Of a stretch of 64,000 nt of DNA, positions 1 through 8,808 are shown in pieces. Source of the stretch: Desulfovibrio piger (lineage in GTDB: Bacteria > Desulfobacterota > Desulfovibrionia > Desulfovibrionales > Desulfovibrionaceae). Under the pieces are notes generated by a model, which did no database searches, was not told where the DNA came from, and saw nothing but the letters and a program-made list of their open reading frames with translations. The stretch is from assembly GCF_951793255.1 (NCBI RefSeq), contig NZ_OX636706.1, forward strand, positions 827,001 through 891,000, given 5' to 3'. The translations under genes and the position numbers were made by a program. Numbering within the stretch: the stretch's first letter is position 1; the number at the start of each line of letters is the position of its first letter.

Positions 1-1341
1 GCGCCCGCGGACAGCCCTGTGCAGGAAGACGTCGCCCCGGCCCCCGCACCTGCGGTGCCGGACTTCCCGTCCGTGCCGGTGGCGGAAATGGCGGAAACGA
101 ACGAGGCTGCCATGCCGGAAGCCCCGGTGAAGGAAGCAGGACCCGTCGCACCGGCGGCCGATATGACGCGGGAAGAGCCCCTGCCCCAGCAGGAGACGGC
201 GGATGCTGCCGCTGCGGCCCCGGCCGATGTCGCGACGGGAGCCACGGTCGACGAAAAGGAGCGCACGGAAGCTCCGGTCGCCGATGCACAGGCCGCCTCT
301 GCCACGAGGGCTCCTGCCTTCCCGTCTGTCGAGGCGGCCGCCAGTCCCCTTGCCGGTGGCTATGTGAGCCCCAGCCTGCGCCATGCCGGTGAATGGGTCG
401 GCGAGCCCATGCCCATCGGCACTCCGGTCGACCGTCCTGCCCCCCGGCAGGAGGAAACGGTATCCGCTCCGGTGGAGACCGTCGTCACGGTCCGCCCCCT
501 GCGCCGGGACGTCAGCCCGGACGAGATCGCCCGCAAGCTGGGCAAGCCCAGTCTGGTGCCCACGGACAAATCGGCCCTCATCACGCCGCAGCCCCGCAAG
601 AGCAGCAGTACCGGCCCGGGCGCCGGGACGCAGCCTGCCTTCCCCGGCGCGCCTGTGGAAGAGGCGCCCCAGGCCGTGCCCGGCAGCAAGGACGTTTCCA
701 GCCTGCCGGACATGACGCCGGACAGCACCACCCTTCTTGCCAGCGGCCGGGAAGAGACCAGCCGGACCAGGGCTGCGGCCAACACCCTGATGCGCTTCCT
801 TTCCCGTTTCCACACGGGCAACGGCCAGCCCCAGGACAAGGAAGAAGCCAGGAGCCCGCAGGCTCCGGCCGCGACCGCGCAGGAACGGCAGGGCACACCG
901 CGTCCCATGCCCAGGAAGGATGCACCGCGGGAAGAGACGCCGGGAACCACGGCGGACATCCCCGCCACGACCCATCCCTGGATCGAACGCCGCACGGCGT
1001 CCCGGCCCGTGGCCCCCACGCCGCGCATGCCCGTACCGCCCATGCCCCAGCGGCCCCAGCCGCCGGACGACCCCGAGGATCCGTTGCCCGCTCTCATGTG
1101 GCGAATGGACAAATATCTGGCGGAGGCCGGTTATGCCCTGGAACAGCGGCGTCTGCATCTGGTGGCCGACGCCGCCGGACGCCTGGCCGCCGAGGCCGAA
1201 AGCTACGGTTTCCGGGTACTGGGCCGCATGGCCCGCTGTGTGGAGAGCGCCGGACGCGCCAAGGATCTGCAGGCCGTGACCGACCTGCTGCCCGAACTGG
1301 CCACGGCGGTGGAACGCCACCGCATCTCCATGGGTTCCTGA
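1..1341 (+). CDS. Pro/Ala-rich protein, 5' partial
   Basis: The reading frame is open from base 1, so the true start lies upstream; the GTG at 19 is only the first possible start inside the window. About 350 residues are low-complexity, rich in Pro, Ala, Glu and Arg, and look disordered. The last 85 or so residues (from about 1100) look helical and conserved, with spaced Ala/Leu patterns that faintly resemble a histidine-phosphotransfer bundle, but the usual HxLKG signature is absent. A strong terminator follows directly. I do not recognise the family. A scaffold or signalling protein with a helical C-terminal module is possible, as inference only. Confidence 0.6.
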   Translation, partial: APADSPVQEDVAPAPAPAVPDFPSVPVAEMAETNEAAMPEAPVKEAGPVAPAADMTREEPLPQQETADAAAAAPADVATGATVDEKERTEAPVADAQAASATRAPAFPSVEAAASPLAGGYVSPSLRHAGEWVGEPMPIGTPVDRPAPRQEETVSAPVETVVTVRPLRRDVSPDEIARKLGKPSLVPTDKSALITPQPRKSSSTGPGAGTQPAFPGAPVEEAPQAVPGSKDVSSLPDMTPDSTTLLASGREETSRTRAAANTLMRFLSRFHTGNGQPQDKEEARSPQAPAATAQERQGTPRPMPRKDAPREETPGTTADIPATTHPWIERRTASRPVAPTPRMPVPPMPQRPQPPDDPEDPLPALMWRMDKYLAEAGYALEQRRLHLVADAAGRLAAEAESYGFRVLGRMARCVESAGRAKDLQAVTDLLPELATAVERHRISMGS

Positions 1342-1352
1342 TACGCATACCG

Positions 1353-1381
1353 GGGCCGGTCCTGCTGACCGGCCCTTTTTC
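1353..1381 (+). terminator. Rho-independent terminator
   Basis: An 8-bp GGGCCGGT/ACCGGCCC stem is followed by TTTTT, 11 bases after the stop of the first gene. It separates that gene from the universal stress protein promoter. Confidence 0.85.
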
Positions 1382-1418
1382 GTTCCCGGCCCCGGCGCGT
1401 AGGCCGCGACAGGCCCTC

Positions 1419-1447
1419 TTGCACAAAGGGGCAAGTCGTGCCAGACT
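1419..1447 (+). promoter_or_regulatory. Sigma70-like promoter of first usp gene
   Basis: TTGCAC (1419-1424) and CAGACT (1442-1447) are 17 bases apart. The call rests mainly on comparison: the second usp gene has TTGCAC with the same 17-base spacing and partly identical spacer bases, including GTCGTGC just before the -10. The -10 itself is weak. Confidence 0.55.
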
Positions 1448-1496
1448 AAATCTTCAATGCCCACAAGAGCCCTCTTATTTTATGCAAGGAGTCCAC

Positions 1497-1919
1497 ATGA
1501 GTTACGAACGTGTCCTTCTGCCCGTGAGCGGCAAGCAGTCCGGAGAACGCGCCCTCAAGGCCCTGAGCCAGGCCAGGAAGCTTGATCCCAAGGAGATCAT
1601 CCTGCTGCACGCCGTGGCGCCCAGCGTGGGATCCCCCATGCCCAACATCATGCGCGACCAGCAGGACATCGCCGTCAAGGCCGAAGCCCTTCTGGCTCCT
1701 CTCGCCGCCGAACTGGACAATGCCGGCATCCCCTATCAGACCGTCATCCGCCACGGTCTGCCCGTGGAGACCATCGTCAAGGCCGCCAAGGAAATGGACG
1801 CCGAAGCCATCGTCATGTTCTCGGACGGTCGTGACGACCTGACCGACAGACTGTTCGGTTCCATCACCGAGCATGTGCTGCGCAACACTCCGCTGCCCGT
1901 GCTGGTCGTCCGTCAGTAG
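1497..1919 (+). CDS. Universal stress protein family (UspA), copy 1
   Basis: A 140-residue single UspA domain, the normal family length. It opens with the usual first strand (YERVLLPVSG) and ends with a GSITEHVLRNTPLPVLVVR segment typical of the last strand and dimer edge. The nucleotide-binding glycine pattern is incomplete, so ATP binding is uncertain. The ATG at 1497 follows AAGGAG by five bases. It has its own promoter and terminator and is closely similar to the next gene. UspA proteins are cytoplasmic stress-tolerance factors; the specific role here is unknown. Confidence 0.9.
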   Translation: MSYERVLLPVSGKQSGERALKALSQARKLDPKEIILLHAVAPSVGSPMPNIMRDQQDIAVKAEALLAPLAAELDNAGIPYQTVIRHGLPVETIVKAAKEMDAEAIVMFSDGRDDLTDRLFGSITEHVLRNTPLPVLVVRQ

Positions 1920-1934
1920 GCCTTGCCGCGCTAT

Positions 1935-1980
1935 CGTCATCAAAAAGCCTGTTCCCCGGAACGGGCTTTTTTTGATGACG
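1935..1980. terminator. Long bidirectional-type hairpin terminator
   Basis: AGCCTGTTCC pairs with GGAACGGGCT, and the pairing extends outward through A and T runs and CGTCATC/GATGACG, giving a stem of about 20 bp with a U-run on either strand. It lies between the two usp units. Confidence 0.85.
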
Positions 1981-2000
1981 GCGTCCCGGCCCCGGCAGGC

Positions 2001-2029
2001 TTGCACAAATCGGCCTGTCGTGCGACAAT
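2001..2029 (+). promoter_or_regulatory. Sigma70-like promoter of second usp gene
   Basis: TTGCAC (2001-2006), 17-base spacer, GACAAT (2024-2029). Element positions and spacer bases match the promoter of copy 1, and the upstream CCCGGCCCCGGC is also shared. Promoter and gene therefore appear to have been duplicated together. Confidence 0.6.
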
Positions 2030-2081
2030 ACCTAGTTGAAATGCCCTCTGGGGCAATGCCATCCCAATCCAAGGAGCCCAC

Positions 2082-2507
2082 ATGATCTACCAACGTGTCC
2101 TCGTGCCCGTGAGCGGCAAAAATTCCGGCGAACGCGCTGCCAAGGCTCTGCGCCATGCCAAGACCCTGTGCTCCGGCGAGATCATCCTGCTGCATGTGAC
2201 CGAAGCCCTGCCCAACCTGGTGGGCGGCGCTGCCCATACCGAACTGGAACGTTCCAATACCGCCAAGGCCGAGACCCTGCTGGCGCCGCTGGCCGATGCC
2301 CTGAAAAAGGAAGGCGTGGCCTGCCGCTATATCGTGCGTGAAGGCCTGGCCGCCAACACCATCGTCACCGTGGGCCATGAGGAAGGCGTGGACATGATCG
2401 TCATGTACACCGACGGCCGTGACGGCCTGGCCGACATGCTCATCGGTTCCATCACCGAGCGCGTGCTGCGCAATACCGACATTCCGCTGCTGGCTGTCCG
2501 CCGCTAG
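2082..2507 (+). CDS. Universal stress protein family (UspA), copy 2
   Basis: A 141-residue single UspA domain, paralogous to the preceding gene: both share the LLPVSGK/LVPVSGK start, a SGERA segment, EGVD/EMDA before the I-V-M strand, and GSITE-VLRNT near the end. The ATG at 2082 follows AAGGAG. It ends ten bases before the cardiolipin synthase gene with no terminator between, so the two are probably cotranscribed. Such pairs are often general stress genes; the ligand cannot be deduced. Confidence 0.9.
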   Translation: MIYQRVLVPVSGKNSGERAAKALRHAKTLCSGEIILLHVTEALPNLVGGAAHTELERSNTAKAETLLAPLADALKKEGVACRYIVREGLAANTIVTVGHEEGVDMIVMYTDGRDGLADMLIGSITERVLRNTDIPLLAVRR

Positions 2508-2516
2508 CGATCCGCC

Positions 2517-3941
2517 GTGCTGACACTGGGAACTTTAGGCCTTGTGGCAGCGCACCTTCTGTCCTGGGGGGCCGTCTGCCATGCCCTGCTCCACAAGCGC
2601 GATCCGCGCTCGGCGCTGGGCTGGATCGTGACGGTCCTTTTTTTGCCCGGCGTCGGCATCGTGCTGTACTGCCTGTTCGGCATCAGCCGTGCCGAAAGCC
2701 TGGCGGCCCGCCTTATGCGCAAGATGGCCGCCATCGAACCTGACTACGCCCACCATCCCGAAGTCGTCTGCCACCGGACGGCCATCGCGCCGCCGCAGGA
2801 ATGGCCCCTGGAGATCCTGGGCCGCCGCCTGACAGGCCAGACCCTGTGCAGCGGCAACGGCATCCTGCCCCTGCGCAACGGCAACGAGGCCTATCCGGCC
2901 ATGCTGCACGCCATCAACCGGGCCAGCAAGCAGGTCTTCCTCTCCACCTACATCTTCCGCGGCGGCAGCGTGGGCGAGAGCTTTACCGAGGCCCTGTGCC
3001 ATGCCGCCCGGCGCGGCGTGGACGTGCGCCTGCTGGTGGACGGCTTCGGCGGCGCCGTCTATTCGCTGCGCAAACCCTGGAAGCGCATCCCCCAGGCCGG
3101 CGGCCAGCTGGCCCGCTTTTTGCCGCCCCGCCTTTTCCCGCCCAGCCTCAGCCTGAACCTGCGCAACCACCGCAAGCTGCTCATCTGTGATGATACGGCC
3201 TTTACCGGCGGCATGAACATCGCGGACAACCACATCCTCAGTAAGCATCCCGGCTGTGTGCAGGACCTGCACTTTCGCTGCGAAGGTCCCATCGTGGACC
3301 AGCTGCGCCGGGCCTTTTTGCTGGACTGGGGTTTTGCCACCGGCAAATTCGACCAGCGCAGCCTGCTGCCCAGCAGCAACATCATGTCCGGGGACAGCCT
3401 GTGCCGCATGGTCCTGGACGGCCCCGGCACCGAGGCCGATCCGCTCAATGACCTGTATTGCGGGGTCATCGGCAGCGCCCAGCATACGGTGCGCATCATG
3501 ACGCCCTATTTCCTGCCGTCGCACGAGCTCATCGCCGCGCTGCGCAGCGCCGCCCAGCGCGGGGTCAGCGTACGTGTGGTGCTGCCCGGCAAGAACAACC
3601 TGCCCTTCGTCCACTGGGCCAGCTTCCGCCTGCTGCCCGTCCTGCTGGAAGCGGGCGTGCGCGTGTGGTTCCAGCCGCCGCCCTTTGCCCACACCAAGCT
3701 GCTGGCCGTGGACGGCTATTACTGCCAGATCGGTTCCGCCAACCTGGACGCCCGCAGCATGCGCCTGAACTTTGAGCTGAACATGGAGATCTTCGATCCC
3801 GAGTTCCATACCGCCATGGCCCTGCACATGGACATGACCATCGCCCGCAGCCGCGAAGTGACCCTGAAAGACCTGCAGGAACGCCTTTTGATCCTCAAAC
3901 TGCGTGACGCCGCCTGCTGGCTGTTCTCGCCCTATCTGTAA
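2517..3941 (+). CDS. cls: Cardiolipin synthase (phospholipase D superfamily)
   Basis: A 474-residue membrane enzyme that joins two phosphatidylglycerol molecules into cardiolipin. The N-terminus carries two hydrophobic segments (about residues 1-25 and 33-57). Two HKD catalytic motifs are present: HRKLLICD near residue 217 and HTKLLAVDG near 391, each followed by GGMNIAD or GSANLD as usual. The assigned GTG start lies ten bases after the usp stop and has no clear ribosome-binding site; translational coupling may help. Length and motif order fit the family well. Confidence 0.93.
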   Translation: MLTLGTLGLVAAHLLSWGAVCHALLHKRDPRSALGWIVTVLFLPGVGIVLYCLFGISRAESLAARLMRKMAAIEPDYAHHPEVVCHRTAIAPPQEWPLEILGRRLTGQTLCSGNGILPLRNGNEAYPAMLHAINRASKQVFLSTYIFRGGSVGESFTEALCHAARRGVDVRLLVDGFGGAVYSLRKPWKRIPQAGGQLARFLPPRLFPPSLSLNLRNHRKLLICDDTAFTGGMNIADNHILSKHPGCVQDLHFRCEGPIVDQLRRAFLLDWGFATGKFDQRSLLPSSNIMSGDSLCRMVLDGPGTEADPLNDLYCGVIGSAQHTVRIMTPYFLPSHELIAALRSAAQRGVSVRVVLPGKNNLPFVHWASFRLLPVLLEAGVRVWFQPPPFAHTKLLAVDGYYCQIGSANLDARSMRLNFELNMEIFDPEFHTAMALHMDMTIARSREVTLKDLQERLLILKLRDAACWLFSPYL

Positions 3942-3950
3942 AAAACGGGG

Positions 3951-4141
3951 CACGGCCTTCGGCCGCCATCCGGTCGCGCGTTGCTGTCGATGCCCGTAAG
4001 GCTCCATCCGTCGCCAACGGGCACGGCCTTCGGCCGCCATCCGGTCGCGCGTTGCTGTCGATGCCCGTAAGGCTCCATCCGTCGCCAACGGGCACGGCCT
4101 TCGGCCGCCATCCGGTCGCGCGTTGCTGTCGATGCCCGTAA
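3951..4141. repeat. 71-bp tandem repeat, about 2.7 copies
   Basis: Near-identical units begin at 3951, 4022 and 4093 (period 71). Each starts CACGGCCTTCGGCCG, which contains a perfect GGCC palindrome. The third copy breaks off after about 49 bases. The array starts ten bases after the cardiolipin synthase stop. There is no coding signal; the open frames across it are a by-product of the period not being a multiple of three. Confidence 0.95.
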
Positions 4142-4224
4142 CGACATGCGTTTCCTGTTTCCATCCCGCACGGTCACGCGGGACATCCCCCTTTCCTCAT
4201 GCAACGAGCGTCTTCATCCCCTGA

Positions 4225-4305
4225 CAAAGCGCGCTGGGGAGAGGGAGGGGAGTTTGAGGGGAGGGAGGACCGCTCTCGCGCCAGCAGAGGGGTCCTTCCC
4301 TCAAG
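4225..4305 (-). repeat. Dispersed palindromic intergenic repeat, copy 1
   Basis: Read on the minus strand: a GAGGGAAGGACC half-stem, a loop carrying CTGGCGCGAG, the imperfect complementary half-stem, then CTCAAACTCCCC and CCCCAGCGCGCTTT. The tail matches copy 5 (31175) almost base for base. It lies downstream of, and in the same direction as, the CNNM/CBS gene. Confidence 0.8.
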
Positions 4306-4327
4306 CCTTTTTGCCTCCAAAACGCAG

Positions 4328-4354
4328 AAGCCCCGGCAGTTCCGCCGGGGCTTC
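4328..4354 (-). terminator. Hairpin after the CNNM/CBS gene
   Basis: GAAGCCCCGGC pairs with GCCGGGGCTTC around a six-base loop, 40 bases past the minus-strand stop at 4394. The U-run is weak on this strand (GCGTTTT), so efficiency is uncertain. Confidence 0.55.
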
Positions 4355-4393
4355 GTCATTATATCAGTCCATATCAGGGCATCTGCCGCCCGG

Positions 4394-5473
4394 TCATGAC
4401 CGGGACTGTTCCGCCTGTTCTTCCTTTTTCTGCTGTTCCAGCAGACCGGCCGCCCGCAGGGCCTGGCGCCGCTGCCGGGCCATCTGGCGCAGGTCGGCCA
4501 CGCTGTCGCTCTCGTCCATGATCTCGCTGCCGAGCATCTCCTCGAACACGTCCTCCAGCGTCACCACACCGGCAAGGCCGCCGTATTCGTCGAGCACGGC
4601 GAACAAATGCGAACGCGAGTGCAGCAGCTCCTTGAGCAGCTTGTCCAGGGTCTGGCTCTCCAGCACGAAGTGCAGGGGCTTCATGATCTCGGAGAGCGGC
4701 GTCTCGCCCTTTTCTTCCAGCAGGCAGTGGAGGATGGTGCGGCGGTCCACCAGGCCCACCAGATCCTCGTTGTCCTCGCCATAGACGGGGATGCGGCTCA
4801 CATGCCACAGGCGCGGGTTCTTGTAGGCCTCGGCGGCGGTCATGTCTTCGGGCAGGGAGAAGACCACGGTGCGCGGGGTCATGATGTCATAGACCCGCTT
4901 CTGGTCCAGGGCCAGGATGTTGCGGATGTAGGCCTCCTCATAGGCCTTGATCTGCCCGGCCTGACGCGACAGGCTGGTCACGGCGCGGATGTCGTCCTCG
5001 GAGATGTCCGGGCCGTTGGACGGCGGCGTCAGCAAACGGGTCAGCAGGCCCGTCAGCCAGATGACCGGGGTCAGCAGCTTGACCGCCACTTCCAGCGGCC
5101 GGGCCAGCACCACGGCGATGGAAGTGGCATAGGCCACGCCCAGGGTCTTGGGTACGATCTCGCCGAAGGCCAGGATGAGCACCGTGAAACCGGCGGCGAA
5201 CAGGGCCATGTATTCGGCGCCGAAAGCCGCCATGAAGGCCGCGCCCGCCACGGCGGAGCCCGCGGTATTGGCCACGGTGTTCAGGGTAAGGATGGCGGCG
5301 ATGGGTTTTTCCACATTGCTGCGCAGGCGGAAGAGCACTTCCCCCACGGGCCTGCCGTCGTTGCGGATCTTCTCGATGGCTGACCAGGGCACGGCGTACA
5401 GGGCCGCCTCCGTCAGGGAACAGGTAAAGGAGATGACGACCGCGACACTGACAGCGAGAATCAGGGTGAGCAT
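4394..5473 (-). CDS. CNNM/DUF21-CBS membrane protein (hemolysin C/CorC-type)
   Basis: A 359-residue inner-membrane protein. The N-terminal ~190 residues form a DUF21/CNNM domain with several hydrophobic helices (starting LTLILAVSVAVVISF). Two CBS domains follow (about 197-255 and 262-315) with the typical DEYGGLAGVVTLEDVFEEMLG motif. The CorC_HlyC C-terminal domain seen in longer relatives is missing. Family members are linked to Mg2+/Co2+ transport; the substrate here is unknown. ATG at 5473 with GAGGG upstream; the in-frame extension to 5581 lacks such a site and would precede the first membrane helix. Confidence 0.88.
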   Translation of the reverse strand: MLTLILAVSVAVVISFTCSLTEAALYAVPWSAIEKIRNDGRPVGEVLFRLRSNVEKPIAAILTLNTVANTAGSAVAGAAFMAAFGAEYMALFAAGFTVLILAFGEIVPKTLGVAYATSIAVVLARPLEVAVKLLTPVIWLTGLLTRLLTPPSNGPDISEDDIRAVTSLSRQAGQIKAYEEAYIRNILALDQKRVYDIMTPRTVVFSLPEDMTAAEAYKNPRLWHVSRIPVYGEDNEDLVGLVDRRTILHCLLEEKGETPLSEIMKPLHFVLESQTLDKLLKELLHSRSHLFAVLDEYGGLAGVVTLEDVFEEMLGSEIMDESDSVADLRQMARQRRQALRAAGLLEQQKKEEQAEQSRS

Positions 5474-5594
5474 AGGTCCCTCGTGAAAAATGGAAAGCCG
5501 CCGCAAGGTATCCGGCGACTTGCATGAACGTGTCTCCGGCATATATCCTGTGCAGGCGGCCTTGGCAATGTGCCGCGTCAAAGGAGATGCCCAT

Positions 5595-6953
5595 ATGGAA
5601 CGTCTTGCGGAGGAGATCCGACGAAGGGCCGGGGAGGCCGGCCCGCGACTGACGGCCCTGCGCCGTCACCTGCACCGCCACCCGGAACCGGCCTGGGGCG
5701 AATACCTGACCGCTTCGCTGGTGGCCCGTGCCCTGCAGGATGCCGGTTTCCGGCTCACCCTGGGGGCCAATGCCCTGCGGCCTTCGGCCCGCCCCCGCCA
5801 GCCCGAGGCGGCTTTCTGTACGGCCCAGAGCAGCCGGGCCCTCAACGAGGGTGCCGACCCCACCCTGGTAGCCTGCATGGCCGGCGGCCTCACGGGCTTG
5901 TGGGGCGACCTTGATCTGGACTCCCCCGGCACCCCTGAAGACGAGCGCGGCCCGCTGGTGGCCTTCCGGTTCGACATGGACGCCAACGCCGGCATCACCG
6001 AAGCCACGGACAAGGATCACTTCCCTGCGGCGCAAGGCTTCGCCTCCTGCCATGCGGGCTGCATGCATGCCTGCGGGCATGACGGTCATGTGGCCCTGGG
6101 CGTGGAACTGGCCCGGTTGCTGGGCGGCCTGCGGGACGAACTGTCACGCCACCTGAGCGGCCGCATCCGCCTGATCTTCCAGCCTGCCGAGGAAGAGGGC
6201 GAAGGCGCGCCCGGCATGGTGGCCGCCGGGGCCGTGGACGGCGTCCGGGCCCTGTTCGGCCTGCACCTGAGCATGCAGGCCAGCCGCAGCGGCGATCTGG
6301 TCTGCGGTACGGACAAATTCCTGGCCACCACCAATTTCGAAGTCTTCTTCACCGGCCAGAGCGCCCATGCCGGACTGGCCCCGCACGAAGGCCGCAACGC
6401 CCTGCTGGCCGCCTGTACGGCCGTGACCAACCTGCTGGCCATCGCCCGCCACGGTCAGGGCGCCTCACGTATCAACGTGGGCGAGATGCACGTCAACGAG
6501 ACCCCCAACATCATCCCGGCCAAGGCCTGGCTGCGCGGCGAGACCCGCGGCGAGAACGGGGACATCAACGGCTACATGCTGGCCGAGGCCCGGCGCGTGG
6601 TGGACGGCGCGGCGCGCATGCACGGCTGCCGCAGCCGCTTCCTTTGCCAGAGCCACTGCCCGGGCGCCATGTCCAGCCCCGAGCTGGTGGATCTGGTGGA
6701 ACGCACGGCCCGGGACATGGGCAGCTTCCGCGAAGTGCGCCGCAAGGCCGACTTCTGGGCATCGGAGGACTTTGGCTGGTTCATGAACAAGGTGCAGGAA
6801 GACGGCGGTCTGGCGGCCTATCTGCAGCTGGGTGCCGACAGGCCCGACGGGCATCACACCAGCCATTTCACCTTTGACGAGAGCGTCCTGCCCCTGGGCC
6901 TGGAACTGCTGGCCCGGCTGGCCGTGGCCGCACTGGCCCGGCGTCCGGACTGA
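5595..6953 (+). CDS. M20-family amidohydrolase, AbgA-like
   Basis: A 452-residue peptidase M20 metallohydrolase. Zinc-site motifs are visible: FRFDMDAN, then CMHACGHDGH near residue 156, then FQPAEEEGEGAPGM. The sequence between the N-terminal helix and the FRFDMDA strand is extended, as in E. coli AbgA, the p-aminobenzoyl-glutamate hydrolase subunit; the FAS-CHAGCMHACGHDGH and ATTNFEVFFTGQSAHAG segments also resemble AbgA. The partner AbgB is not adjacent. ATG at 5595 with AAGGAG eight bases before. Substrate class (aminoacyl or aminobenzoyl amide) is inferred. The MFS transporter 22 bases downstream may move a related compound. Confidence 0.85.
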   Translation: MERLAEEIRRRAGEAGPRLTALRRHLHRHPEPAWGEYLTASLVARALQDAGFRLTLGANALRPSARPRQPEAAFCTAQSSRALNEGADPTLVACMAGGLTGLWGDLDLDSPGTPEDERGPLVAFRFDMDANAGITEATDKDHFPAAQGFASCHAGCMHACGHDGHVALGVELARLLGGLRDELSRHLSGRIRLIFQPAEEEGEGAPGMVAAGAVDGVRALFGLHLSMQASRSGDLVCGTDKFLATTNFEVFFTGQSAHAGLAPHEGRNALLAACTAVTNLLAIARHGQGASRINVGEMHVNETPNIIPAKAWLRGETRGENGDINGYMLAEARRVVDGAARMHGCRSRFLCQSHCPGAMSSPELVDLVERTARDMGSFREVRRKADFWASEDFGWFMNKVQEDGGLAAYLQLGADRPDGHHTSHFTFDESVLPLGLELLARLAVAALARRPD

Positions 6954-6975
6954 GCCCGTGCCACAGGACAGGCCC

Positions 6976-8205
6976 ATGAGCGCTCCTTCCCCATCCTGCC
7001 CCGATGACGCCGCAGCCCGGCGTCTGGCCCGCAGCATGGCCGTGGTCTCGGCCTTTTGCCTGACCGGCGATACCATGCTCTACATCGCCCTGCCCCTGTT
7101 CTGGCAGGAATGCGGCCTGACCGCGCTCTGGCAGGTGGGCGTGCTGCTGGCCGTCAACCGGCTGGTGCGTCTGCCGCTCAACCCGCTGGTGCGCCTGCTC
7201 TATACCCGCATCGACCAGCGCACCGGCATGGCCCTGGCCGTGGTGCTGGCCGCCTCGACCACCCTGCTGTACGGCGTGGCCCAGTCCTTTGCGCTCTGGC
7301 TGCTGCTGCGCTGCCTCTGGGGCCTAGCCTGGACGCTCCTGCGCCTCGGCTCCCTGTTCGCCCTGATGGCGGCCTCCCGCAAGGACAATCGCGGCTATCT
7401 CATGGGCAGCTACAACGGCCTCGTGCGCCTGGGCAGCCTGCTGGGCATGATCGGCGGCGTCCTCCTGGCCGATCTGCTGGGCTTCTCCACCGTGGCCCTG
7501 CTCTTCGGCGCCCTGACGCTGACGGGCCTGCCGCTGGCCCTGACCCGCATCCCCCGCAGCGGCCGCGCCACCGGAGCGGCGAGCCAGGCCGCCACGTCCC
7601 TGCTTTCGGGCCTGCACCTGCGCCACCCCGACATGCGGCGTGCCTTCATCACCGGGCTGCTGGTGGCCCTGGTCTTCCAGGGCATCTACGCCGCCACCCT
7701 CAGCCGCATGGTGGCCCTGCACGTGGGCGAGCTGGCCCTTGCCGGCGGTCTCGTCATCGGTTGCGCCACCCTGGCCGGCACGTTGCAGGCCCTGCGCTGG
7801 CTCTGGGAACCGTGGCTGGCGCCGTGGTTCGGCCGCCTTTCCGACGGCCCGCGCGGCCGGGGCCCGGTGCTGTGCGCCTGCCTTGGCAGCGGCGCCTGTG
7901 CGCTGGCCCTGGTGGCCCTGTATCTGCCCGCGCCCTTGTGGCTGCCGCTGCTGCTCTGCTCGCAGCTCTGCGCCACGGGCCTGGCCACCCTCTCCGATGC
8001 CGCCGCCTCGGACACGGCCGAACGGCACGGCCATCCCACGCATACGCTGGCCTCCTATGCCTTCATCGTGGATTGCGGCGCAGCCGCGGGCCCGGTACTG
8101 GCCTACAGCGTGCAGGACCTCTGGGGCATGGATGCTGCCTACCTCGCGGCAGCGGCCCTGTTGCTCTGCCTGCTGCCGCTCTGGATACGCAGGGAAGCGG
8201 CATAG
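6976..8205 (+). CDS. Major facilitator superfamily transporter
   Basis: A 409-residue protein with about 12 hydrophobic segments and a central hydrophilic stretch (around residues 190-210), the usual MFS layout. It starts 22 bases after the amidohydrolase, so the two probably form an operon. The ATG at 6976 is chosen; a GTG at 6958 in the same frame is a possible alternative, and neither has a strong ribosome-binding site. Substrate not recognisable. Confidence 0.85.
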   Translation: MSAPSPSCPDDAAARRLARSMAVVSAFCLTGDTMLYIALPLFWQECGLTALWQVGVLLAVNRLVRLPLNPLVRLLYTRIDQRTGMALAVVLAASTTLLYGVAQSFALWLLLRCLWGLAWTLLRLGSLFALMAASRKDNRGYLMGSYNGLVRLGSLLGMIGGVLLADLLGFSTVALLFGALTLTGLPLALTRIPRSGRATGAASQAATSLLSGLHLRHPDMRRAFITGLLVALVFQGIYAATLSRMVALHVGELALAGGLVIGCATLAGTLQALRWLWEPWLAPWFGRLSDGPRGRGPVLCACLGSGACALALVALYLPAPLWLPLLLCSQLCATGLATLSDAAASDTAERHGHPTHTLASYAFIVDCGAAAGPVLAYSVQDLWGMDAAYLAAAALLLCLLPLWIRREAA

Positions 8206-8311
8206 GCCCGATCCTGAAAGGAACACAAGCGATTTCAGACAGATGGAGCTTCTTGCAAACAAGGTCCCGGTGAACGGCAATAAAAAAATTTGCCAAAAAA
8301 TGATTTTTTTA

Positions 8312-8340
8312 TTGACAGGCAGGGGGCTTTTAGCTAGAAA
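8312..8340 (+). promoter_or_regulatory. Promoter of initiator tRNA
   Basis: A consensus TTGACA (8312-8317), 17-base spacer and TAGAAA (8335-8340), preceded by A/T runs that could act as an UP element. The tRNA begins 38 bases after the -10. The tRNA-Ala promoter at 38256 has the same layout and a similar spacer start (GGCAGGG versus GCCAGGG). Confidence 0.8.
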
Positions 8341-8378
8341 GGACTTCTCGTACGGATGACGTGCGAATGCTACCGCGT

Positions 8379-8455
<77 letters not shown>

Positions 8456-8466
8456 GAAAGATCAAA

Positions 8467-8496
8467 GGCTTCCGATTTTCGTCGGAAGCCTTTTTT
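8467..8496 (+). terminator. Terminator of tRNA-fMet
   Basis: GGCTTCCGA pairs with TCGGAAGCC and is followed by TTTTTT, 11 bases after the tRNA. Confidence 0.9.
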
Positions 8497-8808
8497 CGTT
8501 AGCGGGATCTTTTTCCCACCACTGTTCCTGTCCCCAATCCTCATTGCCTGTCAGGACTCCGCGCCTCTACAAGGCTGCGCAGAGGTCCCCGTACGCTCTC
8601 TGCGGGGCACCCGCCCTGCGCCGCTGTCCCACCCTTTTTGCCGGTGGCGCGCTCCGGCAAGCCTTGTTACCGCAGGAAGATACCGGCCCGGACGACCGGA
8701 CGGTCTCGTCACGAATGGCAGCGTTGTCGAGATTGCCCTAGCGGCAAAAGACGAAACCGCCGGACGATCGTCCCGCATGGCGTGCCGCTCCTTCTCTTTT
8801 GCCGCCTT
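8497..8808. other. Non-coding stretch after tRNA-fMet
   Basis: About 310 bases with no convincing reading frame, ribosome-binding site or repeat. It may be part of the small accessory segment between the tRNA and its partial copy. Confidence 0.5.

Noticed and set aside
1416-1450. Sigma54-type promoter (TGGCAC on the minus strand)
   Set aside because: GC element spacing is two bases instead of four, and the same region fits a sigma70 pair conserved in both usp copies.
3951-4141. Tandem repeat considered as a CRISPR array
   Set aside because: Units are contiguous with no unique spacers, and no cas genes are nearby.
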